DNA of 10,111 nt. Origin: Nonomuraea sp. (GTDB taxonomy: Bacteria; Actinomycetota; Actinomycetes; Streptosporangiales; Streptosporangiaceae). The notes below the pieces were generated by a model that saw only the letters and a program-made list of their open reading frames with translations, did not search any database and was not told the origin of the DNA. Below are positions 1 through 7,058 of this stretch, piece after piece. The stretch is from the NCBI GenBank assembly GCA_013362835.1, contig JABFVJ010000294.1, positions 1 to 10,111 on the forward strand. Direction: 5' to 3'. Positions within the stretch are counted from its first letter, which is position 1, and each line of letters begins with the position of its first letter. Both the position numbers and the translations under genes were made by a program.

Positions 1-1
1 C

Positions 2-514
2 GCCGCCCGCCTGTTCGCCGAGAAGGGCGTGGAGGCGGTCTCGATGGACGCGGTCGCCGCCGAGGCCGGGGTCGGCAAGGGCACACTGTTCCGCAGATTC
101 GGCGACAAGTCAGGACTCGCGGTGGCGTTGCTGGACGCCCGCGAACGCGACCTTCAGCGACGCGTCCTGTCCGGCCCGCCGCCCCTCGGCCCCGGCGCCC
201 CCGCCCCCGACCGCCTGACCGCCTTCGTCACCGCCTACCTCGACTACCTCTACGCCCACCTCGACCTGGTACGCATGTCCGAGACGGCCAGCCCCGGCGC
301 CCGCTACCGCATCGGCGCCTACCGCTTCTGGCACCGCCACCTGGCGATCCTGCTCGGTGAGGCCCGCCCGGACGGCGACGCCGACGTGCTGGCCCACACC
401 CTGCTGGCCGCGATGGGCGCCGAGGCCGCCGGCGTCCTGCGCGACGAGTACGGCCGCGACCGCGCCGTGGCGGGCGTCACCGCTCTCGCCGCCGCGCTCG
501 CGAACCCGCGCTGA
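2..514 (+). CDS. TetR/AcrR-family transcriptional regulator (5' truncated)
   Basis: This is the C-terminal 170 residues of a TetR-family repressor; the reading frame is open to the left edge, so the start and about 20-30 residues are missing. The visible N-terminus reads AARLFAEKGVEAVSMDAVAA and runs into EAGVGKGTLFRRFGDKSGL, the classic TetR helix-turn-helix with its G-x-GTLFRRF recognition helix. The rest (about residues 45-170) is a divergent, helical Ala-rich ligand-binding and dimerisation domain, as usual for the family, so the ligand cannot be read. Its target is unknown; TetR regulators often control adjacent genes, which here would lie off the left edge. It converges on the ABC importer genes and has no evident link to them. 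The last codons (A-N-P-R) precede TGA at 512-514. Family assignment is secure; function is not. Confidence 0.9.
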   Translation, partial: AARLFAEKGVEAVSMDAVAAEAGVGKGTLFRRFGDKSGLAVALLDARERDLQRRVLSGPPPLGPGAPAPDRLTAFVTAYLDYLYAHLDLVRMSETASPGARYRIGAYRFWHRHLAILLGEARPDGDADVLAHTLLAAMGAEAAGVLRDEYGRDRAVAGVTALAAALANPR

Positions 515-520
515 GCCCTG

Positions 521-600
521 CCGAACCCGGTCTCGACTCGGCGAACCCGACCCCGACTCGGCGGACCCGGTCTCGGCTCAGCGGACCCGGTCCGGACTCA
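521..600. repeat. Tandem repeat, 4 x 20 bp
   Basis: Four head-to-tail 20-bp units begin at 521, 541, 561 and 581 with no indels. Each has the pattern (g/c)cg(a/g)acccg(g/a) followed by a ten-base half of the type tctcgactcg. Units differ from one another by a few substitutions. The array fills the whole gap between the convergent TetR and ABC-ATPase genes, and its last three bases (598-600) are the ATPase stop codon on the minus strand. A further imperfect half-unit (gcgaacccg at 500-508, inside the TetR 3' end) sits 21 bp upstream. I see no strong hairpin with a U-tract, so a terminator role is not supported by the sequence. The period is not a multiple of three, so it does not derive from an in-frame peptide repeat. 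Confidence 0.85.
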
Positions 601-1401
601 CGCGGAGGCGGGGACCCGCCGCCGCGACTCCGGCACGATCATCGGCGTGCCCGACTGCGGGTCCTCGATGATCGAGCAGCGCAGGTCGAACACCTCGTGC
701 ACGAGCTCGGAGGTGACGATCCCGGCCGGGTCGCCCTCGGCGACGATCTTCCCGGCCCGCATCACGATCAGGTGGGTGGCGTACCGGCAGGCCTGGTTGA
801 GGTCGTGCAGCACGGCCACCATGGTCCGGCCGGCCTCGTGCAGGTCGGCGCAGAGGTCGAGCACCTCGATCTGGTGGGAGATGTCCAGGAACGTGGTCGG
901 CTCGTCCAGCAGCAGGATCGGCGTCTCCTGCGCCAGCGCCATGGCCAGCCACACCCGCTGCCGCTGCCCGCCGGACAGCTCGTCCACGATGCGGTCGGCC
1001 AGCTCGGCGACGTCGGTCGCGCGCATGGCCTCGGCCACCGCCGCCTCGTCGGCCTTCGACCACTGCCGCATGAGCCGCTGGTGCGGGTACCGGCCGCGGG
1101 CCACCAGGTCGGCCACGCTGATCCCGTCCGGCACGATCGAGCTCTGCGGCAGCAGGCCGAGCCGGCGCGCCACCTCCTTCGACGGCAGCGCGGTGATCAC
1201 GCTGCCGTCCAGGTGCACGGCGCCCGTCCTGGGCTTGAGCATCCTGGCCAGCGCGCGCAGCAGGGTGGACTTGCCGCACGCGTTCGGGCCGATGATCACG
1301 GTGAAGGACCGGTCGGGGATCGCCACGTCGAGCTCGGTGGCCACCACGCGCTGGTCGTAGGCGAGGGTCAGGTCGGTTCCCGAAAGGCGGGTGTCGGCCA
1401 T
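598..1401 (-). CDS. Iron-siderophore ABC transporter ATP-binding protein (FecE/FhuC/FepC type)
   Basis: This cytoplasmic ATPase powers ferric-siderophore import through the two permeases encoded just upstream. The 267-residue length is typical. All nucleotide-binding motifs are present: Walker A GPNACGKST (38-46), Q-loop Gln86 in LLPQ, signature LSGGQ (142-146), Walker B ILLLDEP (162-168), D-loop FLD (171-173) and switch His199 in VLHD. The start is the ATG at 1401-1399, which shares one base with the upstream permease stop (TGATG) and has an AAAGGA ribosome site at 1416-1411, 9 nt away. The open frame continues upstream of this ATG but only as an antisense-like shadow of the permease gene. 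It is the last gene of a three-gene operon; the stop lies in the 20-bp repeat array. The exact chelate carried cannot be told from the ATPase. Cobalamin or heme importers share this fold, but the iron boxes upstream favour iron. Confidence 0.95.
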   Translation of the reverse strand: MADTRLSGTDLTLAYDQRVVATELDVAIPDRSFTVIIGPNACGKSTLLRALARMLKPRTGAVHLDGSVITALPSKEVARRLGLLPQSSIVPDGISVADLVARGRYPHQRLMRQWSKADEAAVAEAMRATDVAELADRIVDELSGGQRQRVWLAMALAQETPILLLDEPTTFLDISHQIEVLDLCADLHEAGRTMVAVLHDLNQACRYATHLIVMRAGKIVAEGDPAGIVTSELVHEVFDLRCSIIEDPQSGTPMIVPESRRRVPASA

Positions 1402-2408
1402 CAGTGGCGGTCCTTTCGCAGGAGCAGGGCGAGGTACGTGCCGCCGACGGCGGCGGTGACCACCCCGACGGGAAGCTGGGTCGGGGCGAGCAGCCGCTGC
1501 GCGACCAGGTCGGAGGCGGTCAGCAGCACGGCTCCCATCAGCGCCGACGCGCCGATGGTGACGCCGGGGGAGCGGGTGAGCCGGCGGGCGATCTGCGGGG
1601 CGGCCAGCGCGACGAAGACGACCGGCCCGGCCGCCGCGGTGGCGACGCCGGTCAGCAGCACCCCGGCGGCGATGGCCACGGCCCGTACGGCCTCGACGTT
1701 GACGCCCATGGCCTTGGCCGCGTCGTCGCCCATCTCGATCATCCGCATCGGCCGCGCGATCAGCGCGCACACGGGCAGCAGCACGACCAGCGCCAGGCCG
1801 ACCGGCAGCGCGTGGTTCCAACCGCGCCCGCCGAGGCTGCCGGTGAGCCAGGCGCCCGCGGTGGCCGCGTCGTTGATGTTGGCCCGGGTCAGCAGGTAGT
1901 TGTTGACCGCCAGCAGCAGCGTGTTCGCGCCGATGCCGACCAGCACGAGCCGGTAGCCCTGCACGCCGCGCCGGAAGGCGAGCGCGTAGACCAGGAGCGC
2001 GGTGACCACGCAGCCGGCGAGGGCGCCGCCCGCGATCGTCATGGCCGAGCCGCCCGCGACCACGGCGATGATCCCGCCGGTCGAGGCGCCGGCGGTGAAG
2101 CCGATGAAGTCGGGGCTGCCCAGGGGGTTCTTGGTGAGGCTCTGGAAGATCGCGCCACCCGCCCCGAACGCGGCCCCGACCAGCAGCCCGGTGACCACCC
2201 TGGGGGCGCGCAGCTTGCTCACGATCAGCTCGGCGACCGGGGTGCCCTGGCCGAACAGCGCCTTGAGGATGTCGGGCACCGAGACGGTGAACTCGCCGGT
2301 CGCGATGGCCGCCACGGCGACCGCGCAGCCGACGGCGGCGAGGGCCGCGCAGGCGATCAGGGAGCGGGGCGCGAGCCGTACGGACCAGGCGCCGAATCGA
2401 AGGGTCAC
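1401..2408 (-). CDS. FecCD-family iron-siderophore ABC transporter permease (second subunit)
   Basis: This integral-membrane subunit, 335 residues, has about nine to ten hydrophobic segments and forms the transport channel with the preceding permease. Family motifs visible are L-R-A-P-R (67-71), the Q-S-L-T-K-N-P-L-G-S-P segment (89-99), the G-D-D-A-A-K-A-M-G loop (227-235) that is the likely contact with the ATPase, FVALAAPQIARRL (265-277) and the C-terminal LPVGVVTAAVGG (312-323). The start is GTG at 2408-2406, overlapping the upstream permease stop by 4 bp (GTGA), so translational coupling is likely; no strong Shine-Dalgarno is seen. The order permease-permease-ATPase matches FepD-FepG-FepC type importers, with this protein in the FepG-like position. 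Family call is firm; the substrate is inferred. Confidence 0.94.
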   Translation of the reverse strand: MTLRFGAWSVRLAPRSLIACAALAAVGCAVAVAAIATGEFTVSVPDILKALFGQGTPVAELIVSKLRAPRVVTGLLVGAAFGAGGAIFQSLTKNPLGSPDFIGFTAGASTGGIIAVVAGGSAMTIAGGALAGCVVTALLVYALAFRRGVQGYRLVLVGIGANTLLLAVNNYLLTRANINDAATAGAWLTGSLGGRGWNHALPVGLALVVLLPVCALIARPMRMIEMGDDAAKAMGVNVEAVRAVAIAAGVLLTGVATAAAGPVVFVALAAPQIARRLTRSPGVTIGASALMGAVLLTASDLVAQRLLAPTQLPVGVVTAAVGGTYLALLLRKDRH

Positions 2409-3463
2409 AGCGCCGCCACCCGCCTGCGCCTGGCCAGCAGGATGAAGATCGGCGCGCCGATCACCGCCCACACGATGCCCACCTGCACCTCTCCGGGACG
2501 CGCGATCAGCCGCCCGATCACGTCGGCCCCCAGCAGCAGCACCGGCGCGGCCAGCGCCGAGTACGGCAGCACCCACCGCTGGTCGCCGCCCACCAGCGCG
2601 CGCACGGCGTGCGGCACGACCAGGCCGACGAACCACAGCGGCCCGGCCGCCGCCGTCGCGGCCCCGCACAGCAGCGTGACGGCCACGCCGGTGAGGATCC
2701 GCGTCCTGCCGACGGCCACGCCGAGCGAGCGCCCGGCGTCGTCGCCGAGCGAGAGCATGTTGAGCGGCCTGGCCAGCGACAGCCCGAGCACCAGCCCCGC
2801 GACCATGAACGGCGCGAGCCGTACCAGCGTGTCCGCGCTCTGCCCGGCCAGCGAGCCGGTCAGCCAGAAGCGCAACCGGTCGAAGGTCTGCTGGTCCATC
2901 CGCAGGATCGCCGAGGCCACCGCCGTGAACACCATGCCGAGGGCGACTCCGGCCAGCGCGAGGCGTACCGGGCTGGAGCCCGAGCGGCCGGCCGAGGCCA
3001 GCGCGTAGACCACGACGGAGGCCAGCGCGGCGCCGCCGAAGGCGAACCAGACGTAGAGGGCGGGGTCGGTGAGCCCGAACAGGCCGAGCGCCAGCGTGAC
3101 GCCGAGCGCGGCGCCCTCGTTGATGCCGAGCAGCCCGGGGTCGGCCAGCGGGTTGCGGGTCAGGCTCTGGATGAGCGCCCCCGCGAGGCCCAGGGTCGCG
3201 CCGACGCCGATGCCGAGCAGCGTACGCGGGATGCGCAGCTCGCGGATGACGACGTGGTCGCTGGAGCCGTCGGGGGCGAACAGCGCGTCGACGACCGTGG
3301 AGAACGGCATCGACCGCGCCCCCAGCGCCACGCTCGCGATGGCCACGAGTGCCAGCACTCCCGCGGTCACCAGCAGCCCGGTGACCAGCAGCGAGGGGGG
3401 TCTGCCCCGCCTGCCTTCCGCGGCGTCGGCCGTCCGCTCAGCCGTGTCCTCAGCCGGGCGCAC
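2405..3463 (-). CDS. FecCD-family iron-siderophore ABC transporter permease (first subunit)
   Basis: This is the first gene of the minus-strand importer operon and encodes the FepD-like partner of the next permease. From the chosen GTG start it has 352 residues. A polar N-terminal tail (1-23, rich in Glu and Arg, probably cytoplasmic) is followed by repeated hydrophobic segments. Family motifs are R-I-P-R-T-L (77-82), Q-S-L-T-R-N-P-L-A-D-P (99-109), SLGDDAGRSLGV (238-249), FVGLVVPHAVR (278-288), LLGADVIGR (310-318) and RPGEVQVGI (322-330). I chose GTG at 3463-3461 because AGAGGGGG at 3475-3468 lies 4 nt upstream. A TTG at 3487 would add 8 residues but has no ribosome site. Expression should be iron-repressed, since two IdeR-type boxes lie in the spacer upstream. 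Confidence 0.94.
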   Translation of the reverse strand: MRPAEDTAERTADAAEGRRGRPPSLLVTGLLVTAGVLALVAIASVALGARSMPFSTVVDALFAPDGSSDHVVIRELRIPRTLLGIGVGATLGLAGALIQSLTRNPLADPGLLGINEGAALGVTLALGLFGLTDPALYVWFAFGGAALASVVVYALASAGRSGSSPVRLALAGVALGMVFTAVASAILRMDQQTFDRLRFWLTGSLAGQSADTLVRLAPFMVAGLVLGLSLARPLNMLSLGDDAGRSLGVAVGRTRILTGVAVTLLCGAATAAAGPLWFVGLVVPHAVRALVGGDQRWVLPYSALAAPVLLLGADVIGRLIARPGEVQVGIVWAVIGAPIFILLARRRRVAAL

Positions 3464-3467
3464 CCGA

Positions 3468-3475
3468 CCCCCTCT
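3468..3475 (-). promoter_or_regulatory. Ribosome binding site of first permease gene
   Basis: AGAGGGGG on the minus strand, 4 nt from the GTG at 3463-3461. It decides this start over the upstream TTG at 3487, which would place the iron box almost on the start codon. Confidence 0.55.
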
Positions 3476-3489
3476 CGTCGCAACCAAAC

Positions 3490-3508
3490 TTAGGCAAGGC
3501 TAATCTAA
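3490..3508. promoter_or_regulatory. Iron box 1 (IdeR/DmdR/DtxR operator)
   Basis: TTAGGCAAGGCTAATCTAA matches 16 of 19 positions of the actinobacterial iron-box consensus TTAGGTTAGSCTAACCTAA. It sits between the divergent permease operon and binding-protein gene. Its right half holds -10-like hexamers on both strands: TAATCT at 3501-3506 forward and TAGATT at 3507-3502 reverse. Bound Fe(II)-repressor could therefore block both promoters. The promoter placement is inference; the operator match is direct. Confidence 0.85.
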
Positions 3509-3519
3509 TGGCCTTGCAA

Positions 3520-3538
3520 GAAGGCAAGCCTAACCTTA
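3520..3538. promoter_or_regulatory. Iron box 2 (IdeR/DmdR/DtxR operator)
   Basis: A second 19-bp site matches 14 of 19 consensus positions, with the core AGCCTAACCT (3527-3536) perfect. It starts exactly 30 bp after box 1 in the same orientation, sharing the direct repeat AGGCAAG (3492-3498 and 3522-3528). It ends just before the binding-protein ribosome site, so a repressor here would sit over the early transcribed region of that gene. Confidence 0.75.
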
Positions 3539-3548
3539 GGAGAGAGAC

Positions 3549-4565
3549 ATGTCGGGACCGGTACTCGCGCGCAGGGGCTTCCTGGCCGCCACGGCAGGCC
3601 TCGCGGCGGCCCTGACACTGTCGGCCTGCGGCGGTGGCACCGAGGCGACGAGCGGTGGCGGCGCCTCCGCCGCGCCCGCCTCCTCCGCCGCCGCGCAGAG
3701 CTGGACGTTCACCGACGACCGCGACAAGAAGCTGGAGCTGCCCAAGCGCCCGGCGAGGATCGTCGCCCAGGTCGGCTCGGCCGCCGCGCTGTGGGACTTC
3801 GGCGTGCGCCCGGTCGCCGTCTTCGGCCCGCACAAGCTCGCCGACGGCTCCAGGGACCCGCAGGTCGGCAACGTCGACATCACCAAGGTCGAGGGCCTCG
3901 GCAACGTCTGGGACGAGTTCAACGTCGAGAAGTACATCTCGCTCCAGCCCGACCTGCTGGTCAGCAACATGTACGAGAAGGGCACCCTCTGGTACGTCCC
4001 GGAGAAGTCCAAGGACACCATCGAGCAGGTCGCCCCCACCGCCGGCATCATGCTCACCGGCAAGAGCGCCACCGACGTCATCGGCAAGTACGAGGAGCTC
4101 GCCAAGTCGCTCGGCGCCGACCTGCAGGGCGTTCCCGAGGCCAAGGCCCGCGTGGAGGCCGCGACCAAGGAGCTCGCCGGGTTCAAGGACCTCAAGATCC
4201 TCATGATGTCCGGCGGCGCCGACGCCATGTGGGTCGTCAACCCGCCCGAGTACCCCGACATCGTGCACCTCACCGCCAACGGCCTGGACATCGTCAAGCC
4301 GGACAAGGTGGACGAGGGCGGCTTCTTCCAGACCCTGAGCTGGGAGAACGCCGACACCTACGACGCCGACGTGATCCTCTACGACACCCGCACCCAGTCG
4401 CTCAAGCCCGAGGAGATGATGAAGAAGCCCACCTTCGCCAAGCTCCCCGCGGTCAAGGCCGGGCAGCTCTACCCGTGGCGCGCCGAGGCCCCCTTCAGCT
4501 ACCAGGGCTACGCGTCGTTCCTGGAGGAGCTGGTGTCGAACCTGAAGAAGGCGAAGAAGCTCTAG
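3549..4565 (+). CDS. Iron-siderophore ABC transporter substrate-binding lipoprotein
   Basis: This extracytoplasmic receptor, 338 residues, captures the ferric chelate and delivers it to the permease pair encoded divergently. The signal peptide carries twin arginines in the Tat-like pattern RRGFL (8-12), a hydrophobic stretch (11-24) and lipobox LSAC with acceptor Cys27. A flexible Gly/Ala/Ser linker (28-50) follows. The mature part has the class III helical-backbone fold signature: LPKRPARIV (64-72), N-V-E-K-Y-I-S-L-Q-P-D-L-L-V-S-N (125-140) and the second-lobe segment W-E-N-A-D-T-Y-D-A-D-V-I-L (265-277). ATG at 3549 has AGGAGAGA at 3538-3545 just upstream, and iron box 2 abuts it. The TAG stop interlocks with that of the facing gene. 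A ferric hydroxamate or catecholate siderophore is likely, but the ligand cannot be named. Confidence 0.94.
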   Translation: MSGPVLARRGFLAATAGLAAALTLSACGGGTEATSGGGASAAPASSAAAQSWTFTDDRDKKLELPKRPARIVAQVGSAAALWDFGVRPVAVFGPHKLADGSRDPQVGNVDITKVEGLGNVWDEFNVEKYISLQPDLLVSNMYEKGTLWYVPEKSKDTIEQVAPTAGIMLTGKSATDVIGKYEELAKSLGADLQGVPEAKARVEAATKELAGFKDLKILMMSGGADAMWVVNPPEYPDIVHLTANGLDIVKPDKVDEGGFFQTLSWENADTYDADVILYDTRTQSLKPEEMMKKPTFAKLPAVKAGQLYPWRAEAPFSYQGYASFLEELVSNLKKAKKL

Positions 4566-6982
4566 TAGGCTCCGCGCACCTCGATGATCTCGGCGAGGGG
4601 GAACTCCAGGTAGTCGCCTGCCTCCTCGCACCAGGCGTCGAGCGCGCCGCCGCGCAGCTCGCCGTGGCTGATCGTGGCCGTCAGGCCGTCGGCCAGGGTG
4701 ATGGCCGCGCGCACGCCCCGGTCGACGACGAAGCCGAGCAGCGACTGCTGGGCGGTCGGCAGCCTGGTGGCCATCCTGCCGATGATGGCCCAGGTGCGGC
4801 CGTGCTTCTCGGCCTCGTCCCGGCCGGCCGCGACCAGGCGGCGGGCGTGCTCGTGCGGGTCGGGCGCGGGCTCGGCGATCATGTGGGGCGGCGCCTGCAG
4901 CCCCGAGCCGCCGGGGAACTCCGACAGCTCGGCCACCTGCCCGCCGGGCAGCAGGATCAGCTTGCCGTTGTGGGGCTCCTCGGCCCTGACCCGGTGAATG
5001 GTGATCTCGCCGGTGTCGGAGACGGGCACGGGGGAGTAGCCGTGCTCGCGCAGCGCGGCGAGGGTGCGCTCGGCCGGCGCGGCGCTGACCAGCACCGTGG
5101 GGGCCAGCAGCCGCAGGCCGAGCCGGGCCAGCCGCCGGTGGCCGGCGATCTCGGCGAGCAGCCCGGTGTCGCTCGCCTGCACGACGCAGCCGACCGTGGT
5201 GACCGTGACCTCGCCGTGGCGGCGCGCGGTGTCGCGCACCAGGTATTCGAGCGGCTGCGGGATCGTGCCGACCGCGGCCAGCTCGTCGAGCAGCTCGTCG
5301 GCGTCGTAGCCGTGGTCGAGGGCGCCGCGCACGCTCTCGGTGGTGAAACGCCACACCGAGGCCGCGCCGCGCGACTCGCGCTCGGCCACCCGGTCGAGCA
5401 GCGCCGCCAGCTCGGCCGACGGCGGCCCGGTCACGACCGCGGTCAGGTCGGGCCCGAACAGGGCGCTCCTGCGTACGCTGGCCAGCGCCCTGGTGGACGC
5501 CTCGGCCAGCACCGGATCGTGCTCGACCTGGGGGACGGCGTCGTCGTTCTCGTCGCCGGGGCCCGCGGTCAGCCCGGCCAGAGCGCGGCCGAGGTCGGTG
5601 AGCGCGCCGTTGGCCAGCAGGCCGAGCAGCGTGGCCTCGTCGAGCACGGCGGGCGCGCACTCGGCCAGCAGCTCCTGGTCGAGCAGCGGGGCGTGCCAGT
5701 GGACGTTGCGCACCAGGCTGTCGCGGTCGGCGAAGGCGGTGCCCGCGGGCAGGTGGGCGAGCGCCGACAGCACCGCCCTGCGCACCCTGGCCACCGCGCT
5801 GCCCGACGGGTCGTCGCCGAGCACGGTGGCGTACTTGCCGTCGACCTTGCGCAGGGACGAGCGTTCCATCCGCCACCACGCCGACAGCAGCACGCGCAGC
5901 CGGGCCGAGCCCTCGTCGAGGCGCCAGCGGTCGAACCGGTCGGTGGGGATCATGCCGCCCGACTGCTCGTCCCAGGCCAGCAGCCTGGCCACCGCGCAGA
6001 CCTCCAGCAGCAGCCGGGTCTCGTCCTCGTCGCAGCCGGTCTCCTTGGCCACCCTGCGCACCTCGCGCACACCGACGCCGCCGGTCTTGAGCAGCGGCAG
6101 CGGCGTCTTGGAGGTGTTGTCGAGCAGGGCCGCGCAGCGCTCGACCACGTGCGGGGCGGCCAGCGTCATCAGGTGGTCGACCTCTTCGGGGTCGACCGGG
6201 ATCGAGGCCACCTCGGGCGCCTCGGGCTGGAAGGGCGGGTGGTAGCCGGGGCCGCGCAGGCACAGCGCCACCTCGCGGGAGATCTCGGCGACGTGCCAGC
6301 TCGGGCGGAAGAGCAGGCCGTGGTCGGCGCACCACTTCTCGGGGGCGCCGGGGGTGACGAACGCGCCGCCGTCGACGTCGCGTACGGGACCGTCCCAGGC
6401 GAAGCGGCCGAGCAGCGCGCGCGTGCCCTCGGGAGCGGCGGACACCAGGAGCTCCAGGCCCTCGGGGTCGGACAGCACCTCGATGACGCGGGCGATCGTG
6501 CGCCGCTTGTTGCCGTGGCCGGGGACGCCGAGCGCGCGGGCGAGCGCGCGCAGCGCGTCGTTGCTGATCGTCCAGGAGTTGAGGTAGTGCTCCAGCGGCT
6601 CGCCCAGGCCGAGCGGGGCCGACCACCAGCGGGCGACGCCCTCGGCCAGGTGGATCACGCCGTCGGGGTCGGGCCAGGCCAGCGCGTGGTCGCACAGGTG
6701 GTCGAGCCAGGGGATCACCTCGCCGGCCGGCACCCCGAGGAAGGCCGCGAGGCCGTCGGACGTCGGACGGCTCATGGTCAGACCGGCCTCGGCCAGCTGG
6801 AGGGCGGGCAGCGGCAGGCCGCGCATGGCCTCCATGACCGCGAAGCCGTTGCCCAGGCGCTGGGCCAGCGTGTCGAGCCGCCGCGGCCAGGGCGGCGCGA
6901 TGGCGTCGGGCCTGTTGGCCAGGATGCGGGCAAGCCTGTTTTCGTCGAGTGTTCGCAGCCAGCCGAGCAGGTGATCTTCCAT
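4562..6982 (-). CDS. Helicase-associated (XPB/Ssl2-like) domain protein, no helicase motor
   Basis: This 806-residue protein belongs to the large actinobacterial family annotated 'helicase-associated domain-containing' or 'helicase C-terminal domain' protein; its biochemical role is not established. The N-terminal hallmark L-A-N-R-P-D-A-I-A-P-P (21-31) is followed by winged-helix-like segments. The XPB/Ssl2-like region spans about 510-650 and includes VWRFTTESVRGALDHGYDAD (543-562), IPQPLEYLVRDTARRHGEV (574-592) and LAPTVLVS (626-633). I find no Walker A (GxGKT/S) or DEAD/DEAH motif, so it cannot be a helicase alone. The C-terminus (about 745-806) resembles a degenerate WYL-type beta-barrel. 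ATG at 6982-6980 is preceded only by a weak GAGAG at about 9 nt. The family is often placed beside or compared with XPB-type helicases, but none is encoded here. It follows the HATPase gene by 76 nt on the same strand, so read-through is possible. Family call firm, role unknown. Confidence 0.85.
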   Translation of the reverse strand: MEDHLLGWLRTLDENRLARILANRPDAIAPPWPRRLDTLAQRLGNGFAVMEAMRGLPLPALQLAEAGLTMSRPTSDGLAAFLGVPAGEVIPWLDHLCDHALAWPDPDGVIHLAEGVARWWSAPLGLGEPLEHYLNSWTISNDALRALARALGVPGHGNKRRTIARVIEVLSDPEGLELLVSAAPEGTRALLGRFAWDGPVRDVDGGAFVTPGAPEKWCADHGLLFRPSWHVAEISREVALCLRGPGYHPPFQPEAPEVASIPVDPEEVDHLMTLAAPHVVERCAALLDNTSKTPLPLLKTGGVGVREVRRVAKETGCDEDETRLLLEVCAVARLLAWDEQSGGMIPTDRFDRWRLDEGSARLRVLLSAWWRMERSSLRKVDGKYATVLGDDPSGSAVARVRRAVLSALAHLPAGTAFADRDSLVRNVHWHAPLLDQELLAECAPAVLDEATLLGLLANGALTDLGRALAGLTAGPGDENDDAVPQVEHDPVLAEASTRALASVRRSALFGPDLTAVVTGPPSAELAALLDRVAERESRGAASVWRFTTESVRGALDHGYDADELLDELAAVGTIPQPLEYLVRDTARRHGEVTVTTVGCVVQASDTGLLAEIAGHRRLARLGLRLLAPTVLVSAAPAERTLAALREHGYSPVPVSDTGEITIHRVRAEEPHNGKLILLPGGQVAELSEFPGGSGLQAPPHMIAEPAPDPHEHARRLVAAGRDEAEKHGRTWAIIGRMATRLPTAQQSLLGFVVDRGVRAAITLADGLTATISHGELRGGALDAWCEEAGDYLEFPLAEIIEVRGAY

Positions 6983-7058
6983 CTGTCAGCACTCTCATGG
7001 GGTCGCGTGGGACTCACCGTGAGCCATGACCATCCACGGTAATGCAGATCACCCCCGG

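Noticed and set aside
521..600. CRISPR array
   Set aside because: The units are directly contiguous 20-bp repeats without spacers, and no cas genes are present.
1402..1821. N-terminal extension of the ABC ATPase
   Set aside because: It overlaps the whole permease C-terminal half in another frame; the ATPase fold begins at the ATG at 1401 with a good ribosome site.
697..1899. Plus-strand open frame across the ATPase gene
   Set aside because: Antisense shadow with biased composition and no family features.
3464..3487. TTG start for the first permease
   Set aside because: No ribosome site precedes it, while the GTG at 3463 has AGAGGGGG at proper distance.
3450..6998. Very long minus-strand open frame
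   Set aside because: It crosses two real genes in other frames and gives Arg/Ala/Pro-rich translation without domains.
7016..7040. ACCGTG / CACGGT inverted repeat between the HATPase and helicase-associated genes
   Set aside because: Only a 6-bp stem with a 13-nt loop and no U-tract; too weak to call a terminator or attenuator.
3791..7042. Very long plus-strand open frame of over 1,000 codons
   Set aside because: It is a high-GC shadow: low-complexity Arg/Gly/His/Gln translation running through the receptor gene and antisense to the helicase-associated gene, with no recognisable motif.
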